57,296 nt of DNA from an uncultured Verrucomicrobiales bacterium. GTDB lineage: Bacteria; Verrucomicrobiota; Verrucomicrobiia; Verrucomicrobiales; Akkermansiaceae. This document shows, in pieces, positions 28,601-36,647 of this stretch. The DNA is taken from the NCBI GenBank assembly GCA_937916505.1, contig CALFSW010000266.1, forward strand, positions 1 through 57,296, read 5' to 3'. Made by a program: the position numbers and the translations under genes. How positions within the stretch are numbered: the stretch's first letter is position 1; each line of letters begins with the position of its first letter. The notes beneath the pieces are model-generated. The model was not told the origin of the DNA and made no database searches. It saw only the letters and a list, made by a program, of their open reading frames with translations.

Positions 28601-31600
28601 GGTCGAGGGCTTTGAGGAGACGGAGGTCACGAAGTTCGGTCCTACGATCGGGGAGGGAAAGACTGCGGTAGGTGGCACCTTCCGGATCGACCAAGAGAAC
28701 GTGAACATGTTGGCGATCGCCAAAAGCATCCAGCTTGATCGTGAGTTTCCCATCTTTCCCGGGGACGAGGTTTGGGACGAAAACAGGATCATTTTTGAGA
28801 AACTCGTATGACGTACTCCGGGCAGCCGGGGATTGCTTTTTGGCTTTTCTTCGGAGTGCGGCACCGGGTGCCGAAGCTGGAGCCGGTGCCGCGACGCTCT
28901 TGCGGTCAAATTTATCACCATCGGCCAGGACCTCTTTTCCGGTCTCGGTGTCACGGACGGCCCACGGATTCAAAAGAATCTCGGGACGGGTGAGCATGTT
29001 TCCGGGGAATTTTTGGGCGTAACGTCGCTCCAGAACATAGCGGAGTTCATCGCCAAGATTGCGTCCACTAATATAGAGACTCGGAAGGTAGCGGGCGCGG
29101 CCGGTGGTGAGCCCGGGGCGTTGCGAGCCACGCAGGCTGCTGAAAGGATCGAAACCGGGAAGGAATCGAGTCGCGACGACGTGAACGCGGGTCAATGGAT
29201 CGACACCGGAAACATCGATTTCAAGGGTCTCGCCCTTGATTTTGACTCCCTTGAGGTGGGAAGGCTGGCGGGCCGGAAGTTCGAGCATGCGCGTCTCATT
29301 GAAGACGTGCCCCCCGGTGATGGTCCCCTGCGCAACGAGGATCTGGATCTCCTGTCCGGAATCTTTGAGAAGGAGTCGGTAGTCTCCGGCGGCGGGGTTT
29401 GCGGTGAGATAGCCGTCCTTTAACTTCAGTTTGGCGAACTCATTCGCGAGATTGTGACCTCCTACCAATGAAAACAATCCGACTTCGCGACGGTTGAGCT
29501 TTCCAACAAAGGGAACTCTCAGTTCCTGCCCCGCAGCAAGGGTGATGACATTGACCTGGTCACGACGATCTTTTTCAAGAGTCCATGAGCGTTCATGTCC
29601 GCCGGGCTCCTTGATTTGCACCCGGGCGATGTCGGTGAGAGAACCAAGATCAATCGCTCCGGTTTTGGTTGTTTTCAGAGTGAACGAGCGATGATTCTTG
29701 AAGTTGGCATGATGCACCACAACGTTGAGATTTTGTCCTCCAAGGGGCTCCCCGTTGCGACCGAGGAACTCGATGCGGTATCGACCATCGATCTTGCTGA
29801 GGTAAAGATCCCCGACCTGCTCGCTTCCCAGGAATTCATTCACTCCAAAGTGACGGCTGCTCGTCAATTCGATTTCCTTTCCTCCCAGACTGGCGATCTT
29901 GAGTTTCACCCGGAGAGTCGCAGTGAGGCTGGTGAGACGGTCGGGAACCCGGAATTCGTGAACGAACTCGCGATCGCTGGCGAGCTTGATGTCCTCGACA
30001 GACGTGCTGACAGGAAGCCCGTCGAGATTCTTTGAAGAAAGATGGAGGCTGGCACTCTCGCATTTGCTGAGCGAAATCGTTTCCCCGGCGACCGTCAGAG
30101 TCGGGCGAATCACAATCTTTGCCTTACCACCGGTTCGGAGGGTTTCCTGTTCAAGGTGCATCCCGGCACCAAGTTCGTATTTCTCATTGTGCTGGGTGAA
30201 ACTGGCCATCGTGGCAAAGCCCTTGGAATCCTGGACAACGATGGTCCGGGTTCCGGGATTGTTGGAAAATGGCACAAGGGTACGCCCCTTCTCGTCGCAG
30301 TCGTATTGACGTTCGCCAATCCACACGGAGGCACCTGTGACCGGCGCGTGCTTTTCATCTAAAACGGTGATGAGTTCGCCCCGCGGAATCGTTTGATTCA
30401 AGATTCCCAGAGCACCCTTCCGAATGACCGCACGACTGCTCTTCCCTCCCCCGATAAATTCGATGACCCAAAGCCCCCGACGTTTCTCGATCGCGGGGAT
30501 TTTGAAGTTTCGTGCGATACGAAGCTGAGGCGAATCCTTGTATTCGTGGACTTCGACATGGTTTGCGACAAGCCCGTCGAGATCGATATCGGTGCTGACC
30601 TCATTACCAAGGTTGCGGTAATAGTTGAGGGTGTTGATTTCAAAAACTTTGACAATGAGCTTGGGAACGTTTTTCAAGTGAACCTTGAGAGAAACCTCAT
30701 CATTCAAGTCATGGACTTCACCACTTGTTGGATCGAATTCGATATCAACACGGTCTTTGAGTTCCTGAAACTCCGCAGGAGAAAGGAGCGAGGCCCAATC
30801 GGCGGGTTTGCCAATTCCATGGATGATCTTCGTTTCGGCAAAGGCACGGCGAAGCCATGAATCACGGAGATAGGGGGCAAATTTCTTGGAATCCGCGGCA
30901 TCCTTCAAGAAACGAAGGAGGTAGGACTTCACGAGAGGTTCATCGCCACCTCGAACGGGAGGCAAGGTCGTAATTTTTCTAAAATCCTGACCAAGGTCGG
31001 CAGCCTGGCGCCACAATTCGGGCTCGTTTTCACGCCACTTTGGGTTCAGGTAGGAGACATTTCGAGGGAGGGCTAAATAGGCCAGAAAGCGCTTCTCATT
31101 TTCCTGACCGAGAGCCCGGTCGTGAACCAGACGTTGATAAAGGACGTGCGCTTTCAGCGAGTGAAACGACGGAGAGAGGGTCGATACAAACTTCCAGGCG
31201 CGGTCGAGGTAGGCTTGGCGGACACCGGGGGAGGCTGCGAGATTTTCGTCAGGTCCCGGAAGGAGCCGGGAGAGATAGGTTTCAACGAAAACGTTTTGGT
31301 GAATGAGCGTTTGCTCTCCTTTGAGGAGTGTTTCCAATTGGGCTTTTGTGAGAGCACGGTGAATGACAAACTCACCAAATCCCTTGCTCTCCTTACTCTT
31401 CAGGTCAAACAGGATGAGCTCAAGGAGACCGGGAAGATCGGGAACCCTGACCCGGGAAAGTAAATCGCGCCGCTCGGCCGGGGAAAGCCTGGGCTTGGAC
31501 TCAAGAAACAGGAAAAAGGCCGATTCGTCCAAATTCTGGAGAGTTGTCGATGAACCAAGCGCATCTTTAAGAAAGGCCTCCCAGGCAACCAGCTTTTGAT

Positions 31601-31988
31601 CCAGAGTCGACGGATGGTTCGCCTCGCGAGCCTTTCCTTCTTGCTGGTGATTGAAGTTGAGTCCGAGTTCTCTTTTAAGATATGCCAGAGTGGCCTGCGG
31701 GTCATCGGAATATCGAATGAGTGCCTCACGATTCTCGATGATCTTGCGACCCGGGGAATTCCGGAAGTTATTTTCCCACTCTGCAAGGATTCGGTCATAA
31801 TCCTTGATCTGCCGCTCATTTTGAAAGTGGAGGGCATGGTAATAGTAATAGTCCTCCGTTCCGGGGATCAGTTGTTTGAGTGCTTCCTTACGATCCTTCG
31901 CAAGAGCAAAATCTTCAATAAAGCCGACGTTTTGTTGGGCCATGAGGTTGGAAAATGTCAATAGGAGAAGGGCGAGGAGCAGTTTCAT
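25686..31988 (-). CDS. Giant exported protein (2100 aa) with duplicated macroglobulin-like module
   Basis: Residues 1-18 form a signal peptide (MKLLLALLLLTFSNLMAQ) without a lipobox, so the mature protein is soluble in the periplasm or secreted. Residues 20-400 are mostly helical, without clear TPR signatures. A beta module at about 410-600 begins with a KVHLKNVPKLIVKVFEIN pattern. Further beta-rich macroglobulin-type domains follow to about 1200, including LTIKLDAFGDRQHVHVLLVD, which resembles the A2M family strand region. A Pro/Ala/Lys-rich linker lies near 1080-1110. A large helical part occupies 1200-1900. The last 185 residues repeat the first beta module (RNVEAVVVNYYEMD). I see no thioester motif. 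It is unlike any family I can name with confidence but shares modules with the 2608-residue protein at 37538. It is divergent from sufS. Confidence 0.8.
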   Translation of the reverse strand: MKLLLALLLLTFSNLMAQQNVGFIEDFALAKDRKEALKQLIPGTEDYYYYHALHFQNERQIKDYDRILAEWENNFRNSPGRKIIENREALIRYSDDPQATLAYLKRELGLNFNHQQEGKAREANHPSTLDQKLVAWEAFLKDALGSSTTLQNLDESAFFLFLESKPRLSPAERRDLLSRVRVPDLPGLLELILFDLKSKESKGFGEFVIHRALTKAQLETLLKGEQTLIHQNVFVETYLSRLLPGPDENLAASPGVRQAYLDRAWKFVSTLSPSFHSLKAHVLYQRLVHDRALGQENEKRFLAYLALPRNVSYLNPKWRENEPELWRQAADLGQDFRKITTLPPVRGGDEPLVKSYLLRFLKDAADSKKFAPYLRDSWLRRAFAETKIIHGIGKPADWASLLSPAEFQELKDRVDIEFDPTSGEVHDLNDEVSLKVHLKNVPKLIVKVFEINTLNYYRNLGNEVSTDIDLDGLVANHVEVHEYKDSPQLRIARNFKIPAIEKRRGLWVIEFIGGGKSSRAVIRKGALGILNQTIPRGELITVLDEKHAPVTGASVWIGERQYDCDEKGRTLVPFSNNPGTRTIVVQDSKGFATMASFTQHNEKYELGAGMHLEQETLRTGGKAKIVIRPTLTVAGETISLSKCESASLHLSSKNLDGLPVSTSVEDIKLASDREFVHEFRVPDRLTSLTATLRVKLKIASLGGKEIELTSSRHFGVNEFLGSEQVGDLYLSKIDGRYRIEFLGRNGEPLGGQNLNVVVHHANFKNHRSFTLKTTKTGAIDLGSLTDIARVQIKEPGGHERSWTLEKDRRDQVNVITLAAGQELRVPFVGKLNRREVGLFSLVGGHNLANEFAKLKLKDGYLTANPAAGDYRLLLKDSGQEIQILVAQGTITGGHVFNETRMLELPARQPSHLKGVKIKGETLEIDVSGVDPLTRVHVVATRFLPGFDPFSSLRGSQRPGLTTGRARYLPSLYISGRNLGDELRYVLERRYAQKFPGNMLTRPEILLNPWAVRDTETGKEVLADGDKFDRKSVAAPAPASAPGAALRRKAKKQSPAARSTSYEFLKNDPVFVPNLVPGKDGKLTIKLDAFGDRQHVHVLLVDPEGATYRSLSLPDRRTELRDLRLLKALDQKRHFTEQEQVSLLKKGESLKIPNLLDSQFEVFDHLGGIHRYFLTLNNDATLREFSFITNWPKLTDEEKQANYSKYACHELSFFLSRKDPEFFKKVVLPHLANKKDRTFMDDYLLGKPLQTYFQHHEYSRLNVVERILLSQGDPKRQAALTLDLENRLALQTPDLDQSRYWFGAAVSGGAFGNTYAGAKVADARESLRGLQKKPASRLRALGLADMEAEGQESAKGVRFHMQEKKLKQEDALVELRSMRRESPQDAAMDNLSDAFAAPGDKDFQRPAEQLYRALEPTKEWAENNYYHLRISQHTYDLVGENRFWLDLAKHGLKPGFGSRHLGEVTGNFAEMMLALAFLDLPFAAPEHTDKIEDGALDFTAGGNTLFFHREIKEAGMAAKRPPLLVSQSYYQHNDRFRMEDGQKVDQFITDEFVRGVVYGAQVVVTNPTSSRQTLDILTQLPKGALPMLGQRATATKPVGLEPYSTHRLEIAFYFPEAGEFPVYPAHLSKAGEVVAHADSLTLEVVDEPTTVDETSWAWISQWGDEATVLKYLETENLHAIDLNKIAWRVRESAEFFQKALAILDIRGLYQPTLQSYAVAHNSGNHLAQYLLMQKGFLGQCGVALECELVTMDPINRRTYEHLEYKPLINNRAHALGGENRILNPVIRGQYQNFLRVLSQQKSLDDSDRLAVTYYLFLQDRVSEALAHLEKVAPEQLETKMQLDYFQAYAAFYQADLGKARQIARKYENYQVDRWRERFADISAQIAEIEGGVPEIIEEGNREQEQQAAAALEPALELAVEGTKATLDHRNVEAVVVNYYEMDLEFLFSTNPFVSSGTSRFAIIQPNKSVNLKLAKGKKETSFQLPAEYQASNVIVEILGGGKRASKVVYANNLKATVSETMGLLTVRHGESGKALPKVYVKVYASTNQGVKFFKDGYTDLRGKFDFASVSTTGLGQIKSFSILVMSEENGATVLEASVPQR

Positions 31989-32013
31989 TGATTACGCGGG
32001 TAGGAAGGGAGAA

Positions 32014-32040
32014 TGGTGTTACTACCTAATCGAAACACCA
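32014..32040. promoter_or_regulatory. Inverted repeat in the sufS / giant-protein divergent spacer
   Basis: TGGTGTT - 13 nt - AACACCA is a perfect 7-bp inverted repeat, 25 bp before the giant gene and 85 bp before sufS. Its arm spacing fits a dimeric repressor contacting successive major grooves. The regulator is unknown. Confidence 0.35.
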
Positions 32041-32124
32041 AGACCGAACTTCTTGGAAGGTTTTTTCATTTTTACGGATTTACCCGGGCTTGCGAGATCC
32101 CTCGAGCGGCATTACAGACTCCGC

Positions 32125-33348
32125 GTGAGCACGCTGGATCCCTACAAGCTAAGATCGGAATTCCCCATCTTGCATCAGGAAATCAATGGGAATCCTCTGG
32201 TTTACCTTGATAATGCCGCCACTTCCCAAAAGCCATTGGCTGTCCTGAATTCCTCGCGGGATTACTACGAGAAGATCAATTCCAATATCCACCGGGGCGT
32301 CCACAGGCTCTCCCAGGCCGCAACCGCAGCCCACGAGTCTGCCCGACAAACCATCGCATCTCACCTGAATGCGAACCGCCCGGAGGAAATTATCTTCACC
32401 TCCGGGACAACTGATTCAGTTAATTTAGTGGCTTCTTCTCTTGGCCGCTCCAATCGATTCAAGGCAGGAGACGAAATCATTATATCCGGGCTGGAACACC
32501 ACTCGAACACCGTCCCCTGGCAAATGCTTTGTGAACGACTGGGAATCACTCTCAAAGTGATTCCCGTTCTCGACAACGGGACTCTCGACCTGGAAGCATA
32601 CGACAGCCTCATCACCGAACGTACCAAATTGGTGTCAGTGAATCATGTTTCCAATGCTTTTGGCACTGTGAATAACGTTACTCACATCTGTTCACAGGCT
32701 AGAAAGATCGGTGCCCTCACTTTTATCGATGGCGCGCAATCAATTCCTCACTTAAATGTTGATTTAGAATCGATTGATTGTGATTTTTACGCATTTTCCG
32801 GACACAAGGTTTACGGTCCAACTGGCATCGGAATCCTCTTTGGGAAACACGAATTACTCTGTGAATTACCGCCATGGCGAGGAGGGGGTGAAATGATCAA
32901 AGAAGTGACCTTTGAAAAGACCACCTACAACGACCCTCCCTTCAAATTCGAAGCAGGGACTCCAAATATTGAAGGGGGAATCGCACTCGCAACCGCTCTG
33001 GACTTTGTGAATAACTTGGTAATAAGCGAAATCACCGACCATGAGTCTCTCCTCATCAAACGTGCCGCCGAAATACTCGGTGAACTGGAAGGCATTACGA
33101 TCTACGGCCCTGATGACCGGGCCGGCGCCCTTTCCTTCAATTTCGAAGGCATTCATCACTACGACCTCGGAACCCTCCTTGATCAGATGGGATTTGCTCT
33201 CCGCACCGGTCACCACTGCTGCCAACCCCTCATGTCTCGTTTTGGCATCACGGGCACCCTCCGGGCCTCCTTCGCAGCTTACAATACTCTCGAGGAGGTT
33301 GAATCACTTGGTGAGGCTCTAAAAAAAGCCCTCATGATGTTGCGCTGA
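32125..33348 (+). CDS. sufS: Cysteine desulfurase, SufS type
   Basis: I start this at the GTG at 32125, giving 407 residues, the standard SufS length; the open frame upstream to 31876 enters the divergent gene. It is a class V aminotransferase-fold PLP enzyme with the internal aldimine Lys228 in FSGHKVYGPTG. The active Cys365 lies in RTGHHCCQPLM, the short-loop arrangement of type II desulfurases. These need SufE or SufU for efficient turnover. It supplies persulfide sulfur for iron-sulfur cluster assembly. SufE follows 34 bp downstream, but the SufBCD scaffold is not in this window. Confidence 0.95.
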   Translation: MSTLDPYKLRSEFPILHQEINGNPLVYLDNAATSQKPLAVLNSSRDYYEKINSNIHRGVHRLSQAATAAHESARQTIASHLNANRPEEIIFTSGTTDSVNLVASSLGRSNRFKAGDEIIISGLEHHSNTVPWQMLCERLGITLKVIPVLDNGTLDLEAYDSLITERTKLVSVNHVSNAFGTVNNVTHICSQARKIGALTFIDGAQSIPHLNVDLESIDCDFYAFSGHKVYGPTGIGILFGKHELLCELPPWRGGGEMIKEVTFEKTTYNDPPFKFEAGTPNIEGGIALATALDFVNNLVISEITDHESLLIKRAAEILGELEGITIYGPDDRAGALSFNFEGIHHYDLGTLLDQMGFALRTGHHCCQPLMSRFGITGTLRASFAAYNTLEEVESLGEALKKALMMLR

Positions 33349-33382
33349 TTCCATTGCCTTTCGCCGATTCCGCGAGTATGGA

Positions 33383-33805
33383 ATGCGCGTGACCATCACC
33401 GAGAAGCAACAGGAATTGCTCGACGATCTCGATCTCTTCCAGGATTGGACCGAGCGCTACGAATACGTCATTGGATTGGGGAAGAAGCTCCAGCCAATGG
33501 ACCCGAACCTTCATACCTCCGACCGTCTCATCAAAGGCTGCCAGTCCCAGGTTTGGTTGGATTCCTCTTCGAAAGATGGCAAAATGTCTTACTTGGCCGA
33601 TTCCGATTCGGTGATCACCAAGGGAATGATCGCACTTTTCGTGCGGGTTCTGGATGGCGAATCTCCGGAAACCGTCCTCACCGCAGACCTCTCCTTTATC
33701 GATAAGACCGGTCTTAAAGAGCATCTCGCCCCCACCCGCGCCAATGCTCTCACCCTCATGGCCGCTGAGATGAAAAAAGGAGCTCTCGAAGCCAGTCAAC
33801 AGTAG
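33383..33805 (+). CDS. sufE: Cysteine desulfuration protein SufE
   Basis: A 140-residue SufE protein, the sulfur acceptor that takes persulfide from SufS and hands it to the scaffold. The acceptor Cys53 lies in the conserved LIKGCQSQVW motif. The rest follows the family to its C-terminal helix. It is between sufS and pdeM (2 bp before the latter), in the same transcription unit. Confidence 0.94.
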   Translation: MRVTITEKQQELLDDLDLFQDWTERYEYVIGLGKKLQPMDPNLHTSDRLIKGCQSQVWLDSSSKDGKMSYLADSDSVITKGMIALFVRVLDGESPETVLTADLSFIDKTGLKEHLAPTRANALTLMAAEMKKGALEASQQ

Positions 33806-33807
33806 TC

Positions 33808-34467
33808 ATGGAAATCGAGCTCGGCAGGACCACCGTCGAACTCCTGCCCGGTCGCGCTGTTTTCCTAAAGGGATCGCGTTCTCTTGTCGTTGCCGACATC
33901 CACCTCGGAAAGTCAGCCACTTTCCGCAACCGGGGCCTCCCGGTTCCCGAAGGAACCACCGAATCCGATCTTCGGCGCCTTTCCCAACTTGTTGAAACCA
34001 ATTTACCTTCTCAACTTATCATTGCCGGAGACCTTGTCCATTCGGCCGATGGTCTCAGCGAGCCCATTCTTTCTTCCTTGGGCGATTTCCTCGCTGACCT
34101 CCCAATCCCGGTCATTCTCACCGAAGGGAACCACGACGCACGCGCCTGGATCTCCGGCCGCAAGCTCCCCTTCCATATCGTCGCTGACCTGCTGGTCGAC
34201 GGCATCACCATTACCCACGACCCGTCGGATCTCGCCCCCAACCAACCCGGCATCGCAGGCCACCTCCACCCGGGCGCACGAATCGCCGAATCCCGCCGCC
34301 GCGCCATCCGCGTGCCGGGCTTTTTCTTGCAAGCGTCCCAGCACCTCATCCTTCCCGCCTTCTCCGAATTCACCGGCATCCACCCGATGACCTGCCGTAA
34401 AAACGATCGATTTTTCGCCGAAATGAGCGGTAAAATCTCTGAAATTCCCAGACAACTCATTCGGTGA
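33808..34467 (+). CDS. pdeM: Ligase-associated type metallophosphoesterase (PdeM-like)
   Basis: A 219-residue calcineurin-fold phosphoesterase with all the metal motifs: VVADIHLGKS, GDLVHS, GNHD and GHLHPGARI. The sequence matches PdeM, the endonuclease-type protein of the bacterial ligase-associated DNA repair cluster (Lhr-like helicase, ATP ligase, exonuclease). None of those partners is here. It instead follows sufE by 2 bp, so its repair role at this locus is inferred only from family. A general phosphodiesterase is the alternative. Confidence 0.82.
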   Translation: MEIELGRTTVELLPGRAVFLKGSRSLVVADIHLGKSATFRNRGLPVPEGTTESDLRRLSQLVETNLPSQLIIAGDLVHSADGLSEPILSSLGDFLADLPIPVILTEGNHDARAWISGRKLPFHIVADLLVDGITITHDPSDLAPNQPGIAGHLHPGARIAESRRRAIRVPGFFLQASQHLILPAFSEFTGIHPMTCRKNDRFFAEMSGKISEIPRQLIR

Positions 34468-34546
34468 AGCGGATCGAATTTCACCTCTAAAAATACTCCG
34501 ACCCACTTGGTCCGGGTCTGACAAAGCGATCAACGCCTTTTGCGAT

Positions 34547-34565
34547 AACGCACAAAACTTGCGTT
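34547..34565. promoter_or_regulatory. Candidate metal-repressor operator, box 1, upstream of znuA
   Basis: AACGCA - 7 nt - TGCGTT is a perfect 6-bp inverted repeat, upstream of a TTGACA -35-like element. It matches box 2, 44 bp downstream, at 12 of 19 positions, including all of the left arm and the central TTGC. The position before a zinc importer operon suggests a Zur-type (Fur family) site; the identity of the repressor is inference. Confidence 0.5.
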
Positions 34566-34572
34566 TACCCAC

Positions 34573-34578
34573 TTGACA
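34573..34578 (+). promoter_or_regulatory. -35 element of the likely znu operon promoter
   Basis: A perfect TTGACA lies between the two operator-like repeats. A -10 would fall around 34596-34601, inside box 2, though the bases there (AATCTA) match TATAAT poorly. If right, the transcript would have almost no untranslated leader. Confidence 0.35.
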
Positions 34579-34590
34579 AGACGGGTCACT

Positions 34591-34609
34591 AACGCAATCT
34601 ATTTGCATC
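34591..34609. promoter_or_regulatory. Candidate metal-repressor operator, box 2, abutting znuA
   Basis: AACGCA - 7 nt - TGCATC is a 19-bp near copy of box 1 ending one base before the znuA ATG. Bound repressor would cover the -10 region and transcription start. The start-to-start spacing of 44 bp is about four helical turns, placing both sites on the same DNA face. Confidence 0.45.
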
Positions 34610-34610
34610 T

Positions 34611-35477
34611 ATGAAATGGTTTTTCTTCCTCCTCTTCACCTTGGCCGCGCACGGATTGGACGTTGCTTCCCTCCATCCCCTCATCACGGATGCGGTCAAA
34701 CAAGTCGGTGGAAATCGTGTTTCCGTCGTAGAAGTCGTCAAGCCGGGCATGAACGTTCATAAGTTCCAGCCAAAGGCCTCTGACATTAAGAAAATGGCCA
34801 AAGCCCGCCTCATTTTCGCCTCGGGAAAAAACCTCGAACCCTATCTCAAGGGACTCAAGGACAACCTTCAAGGTCACCAATCCATCATCGAAGTTGGTCG
34901 CACCATCCCCTCGCAGAAGATCTCGAAGAAAGATCAAATCTACGCCTGTTGCCCTCATCATGCCGTCGGTGGAATTGACCCCCACTGGTGGCATAACATC
35001 AGCAATATGGAGCGCGCCATTCGCGTGATTGAAAAAGAACTCACCAAGGCCGACCCTGCCGGAAAAGCAACCTACGCTGCGAACTCCAAAGTGGCCCGCC
35101 AGCGGCTCGATCAACTCGAAGCGTGGGCAAAAGGCCAGATCACAAAAATCCCCCGGGGGAAACGCCATCTTGTCACCGCCCACGCCGCCTTTGGCTACTT
35201 TTGTAAGGCTTATGGGTTCAAAGCGACCTTTGTCCAGGGCCTGAGTGCAGACGGTGAAGTCTCGGCCACCCAACTGGCCAAATCCATTCAAGAGCTTCGC
35301 AAGGAAGGAATTCCCATGGTTTTCCCTGAGAAGACCGCCAATCCGAAAGTCCTGCAACAGATCGCCAAACAATCAGGGGCCAAAGTTGGCAAACCGCTCA
35401 TCGCCGATGGCTCGGCAACGAGCTATCAGGCCATGATCCAGGCAAACGTCACCAACATTGTAGCTGGCTTGAAGTAG
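34611..35477 (+). CDS. znuA: Zinc/manganese-type ABC transporter substrate-binding protein (ZnuA-like)
   Basis: A 288-residue cluster A-I (cluster 9) binding protein with a signal peptide in residues 1-15 and no lipobox. Metal ligands fit the family: a His in MNVHKFQPKASDI, a His in GGIDPHWWHN, a His in TAHAAFGYF and an acidic residue in IADGSATSY. The long His/Asp-rich loop of many ZnuA proteins is replaced by a short CCPHHAVGGIDPHWW segment with two cysteines. It is first in the importer operon and lies directly after two operator-like repeats. Zinc is the likely substrate from context, with manganese as the alternative. Confidence 0.87.
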   Translation: MKWFFFLLFTLAAHGLDVASLHPLITDAVKQVGGNRVSVVEVVKPGMNVHKFQPKASDIKKMAKARLIFASGKNLEPYLKGLKDNLQGHQSIIEVGRTIPSQKISKKDQIYACCPHHAVGGIDPHWWHNISNMERAIRVIEKELTKADPAGKATYAANSKVARQRLDQLEAWAKGQITKIPRGKRHLVTAHAAFGYFCKAYGFKATFVQGLSADGEVSATQLAKSIQELRKEGIPMVFPEKTANPKVLQQIAKQSGAKVGKPLIADGSATSYQAMIQANVTNIVAGLK

Positions 35478-35481
35478 CGCC

Positions 35482-35898
35482 ATGACCAAATTCCCTCTCG
35501 GAGCCACGCTCATCCCGCTCATCCCCTTGGCTGCACTCGGATGGCCTTTGGCCAGGGTGATCAACCAAAAAGCATACCAACCGGTCGAAGCCGAAGACAA
35601 AGCCTCCGGCCCGCTCACCACCGCCTTTTTGCAGATCAACTCAGCCCATCCCTTTGCTGAACTGACAGTCACCATCGAGGAAGCCTCGTGGACCTTTGCT
35701 CCTGATGAAGACGAAAAGGAGATCCACTACGAACGCGACTCCAAGGTCACCCTCCTGGTCTCTGTGACCTGGCCCGAAGACACCCCGAAAACCGCGCTTC
35801 GACTCGAACTGATCCCCGAAGGAATCGAGGCTCGTTTTCACACTCTTTGGGGTCTTGGAAAAGCTACCGAAGAACTCACTTTCACCTGGGAAGAGTAA
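35482..35898 (+). CDS. Unknown membrane-anchored protein within the zinc importer operon
   Basis: A 138-residue protein between znuA (4 bp upstream) and znuC (2 bp downstream), so clearly part of the operon. Residues 6-27 are a hydrophobic anchor or uncleaved signal. The rest is a small, acidic, beta-rich domain with segments such as AELTVTIEEASWTFAPDED and KVTLLVSVTWPED, and would be periplasmic. It has no Cys and few His residues, so it is unlikely to be a metal chaperone by direct ligation. I recognise no family. It might be an accessory to the importer. Confidence 0.75.
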   Translation: MTKFPLGATLIPLIPLAALGWPLARVINQKAYQPVEAEDKASGPLTTAFLQINSAHPFAELTVTIEEASWTFAPDEDEKEIHYERDSKVTLLVSVTWPEDTPKTALRLELIPEGIEARFHTLWGLGKATEELTFTWEE

Positions 35899-35900
35899 CC

Positions 35901-36647
35901 ATGAGCCACGAGCACCATCAACTCGACCTGACAGGAGTAGGCTATAGCTACGGAGTGAAGGAAGCCCTCAGCGAGGTCGAATTCTCGGCCCACTGCGGTC
36001 AACGCCTCGCCCTTCTGGGACCAAACGGCGCAGGAAAAAGCACCCTCATTCGACTCCTGGCCGGTCTTCTCAAGCAGCAATCCGGTGTCATCAACTGGCG
36101 TGAGAATCCGATTGCCAAAGCTCGACGCGAAATCGCTTACCTTCCGCAGGTCGACCAGCATCAACGTCATTTCCCCATCAGGGTTCGAGACGTCATCGCG
36201 ATGGGGCGTTTCCCCCACCTCGGACACCTCAAACGCTTCGGGAAAATCGACCGGGATAAAACCGAGGATGCCATTGCCACCATGAATCTTGGCGACATTG
36301 CCAATCGCCAGATCGACCAACTTTCCGGCGGCCAGCAGCAGCGCACCTACATCGCCCGGGCACTCGCCCAGGAAGCCCACGTCCTTCTTCTCGACGAACC
36401 TTTCAACGGACTCGACATCGAAAGTCGCTGCCACCTTTCAGACAGCCTCGTTGACCTAAGCAAAAGCGGGCATCTCATTATCGCCTCCCACCATCAGCTC
36501 GAAAGCGTGACGGAGATTTTCACCCACGCTCTCGTCCTCGACCGGAAGCAAGTCGCCTTTGGTCCCGCTGCGGAAGTCATGGTCAGCGATGCCGTCAAAC
36601 AAACCCTTCACTCTTGCCACCCCCATGCTCATGAGCGAGTTCTTTGA
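35901..36647 (+). CDS. znuC: Zinc-type ABC transporter ATP-binding protein (ZnuC-like)
   Basis: From the ATG at 35901 this is a 248-residue ABC ATPase. Walker A GPNGAGKST is at 40-48, the signature LSGGQQQRTYIARAL at 141-155 and Walker B VLLLDEP at 161-167; an aromatic stacking residue comes from GYSYG. Both termini are His-rich (MSHEHH and HSCHPHAHE), which is common in metal importer ATPases. It overlaps znuB by 17 bp. The frame open to 35847 overlaps the previous gene and is not used. Confidence 0.92.
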   Translation: MSHEHHQLDLTGVGYSYGVKEALSEVEFSAHCGQRLALLGPNGAGKSTLIRLLAGLLKQQSGVINWRENPIAKARREIAYLPQVDQHQRHFPIRVRDVIAMGRFPHLGHLKRFGKIDRDKTEDAIATMNLGDIANRQIDQLSGGQQQRTYIARALAQEAHVLLLDEPFNGLDIESRCHLSDSLVDLSKSGHLIIASHHQLESVTEIFTHALVLDRKQVAFGPAAEVMVSDAVKQTLHSCHPHAHERVL

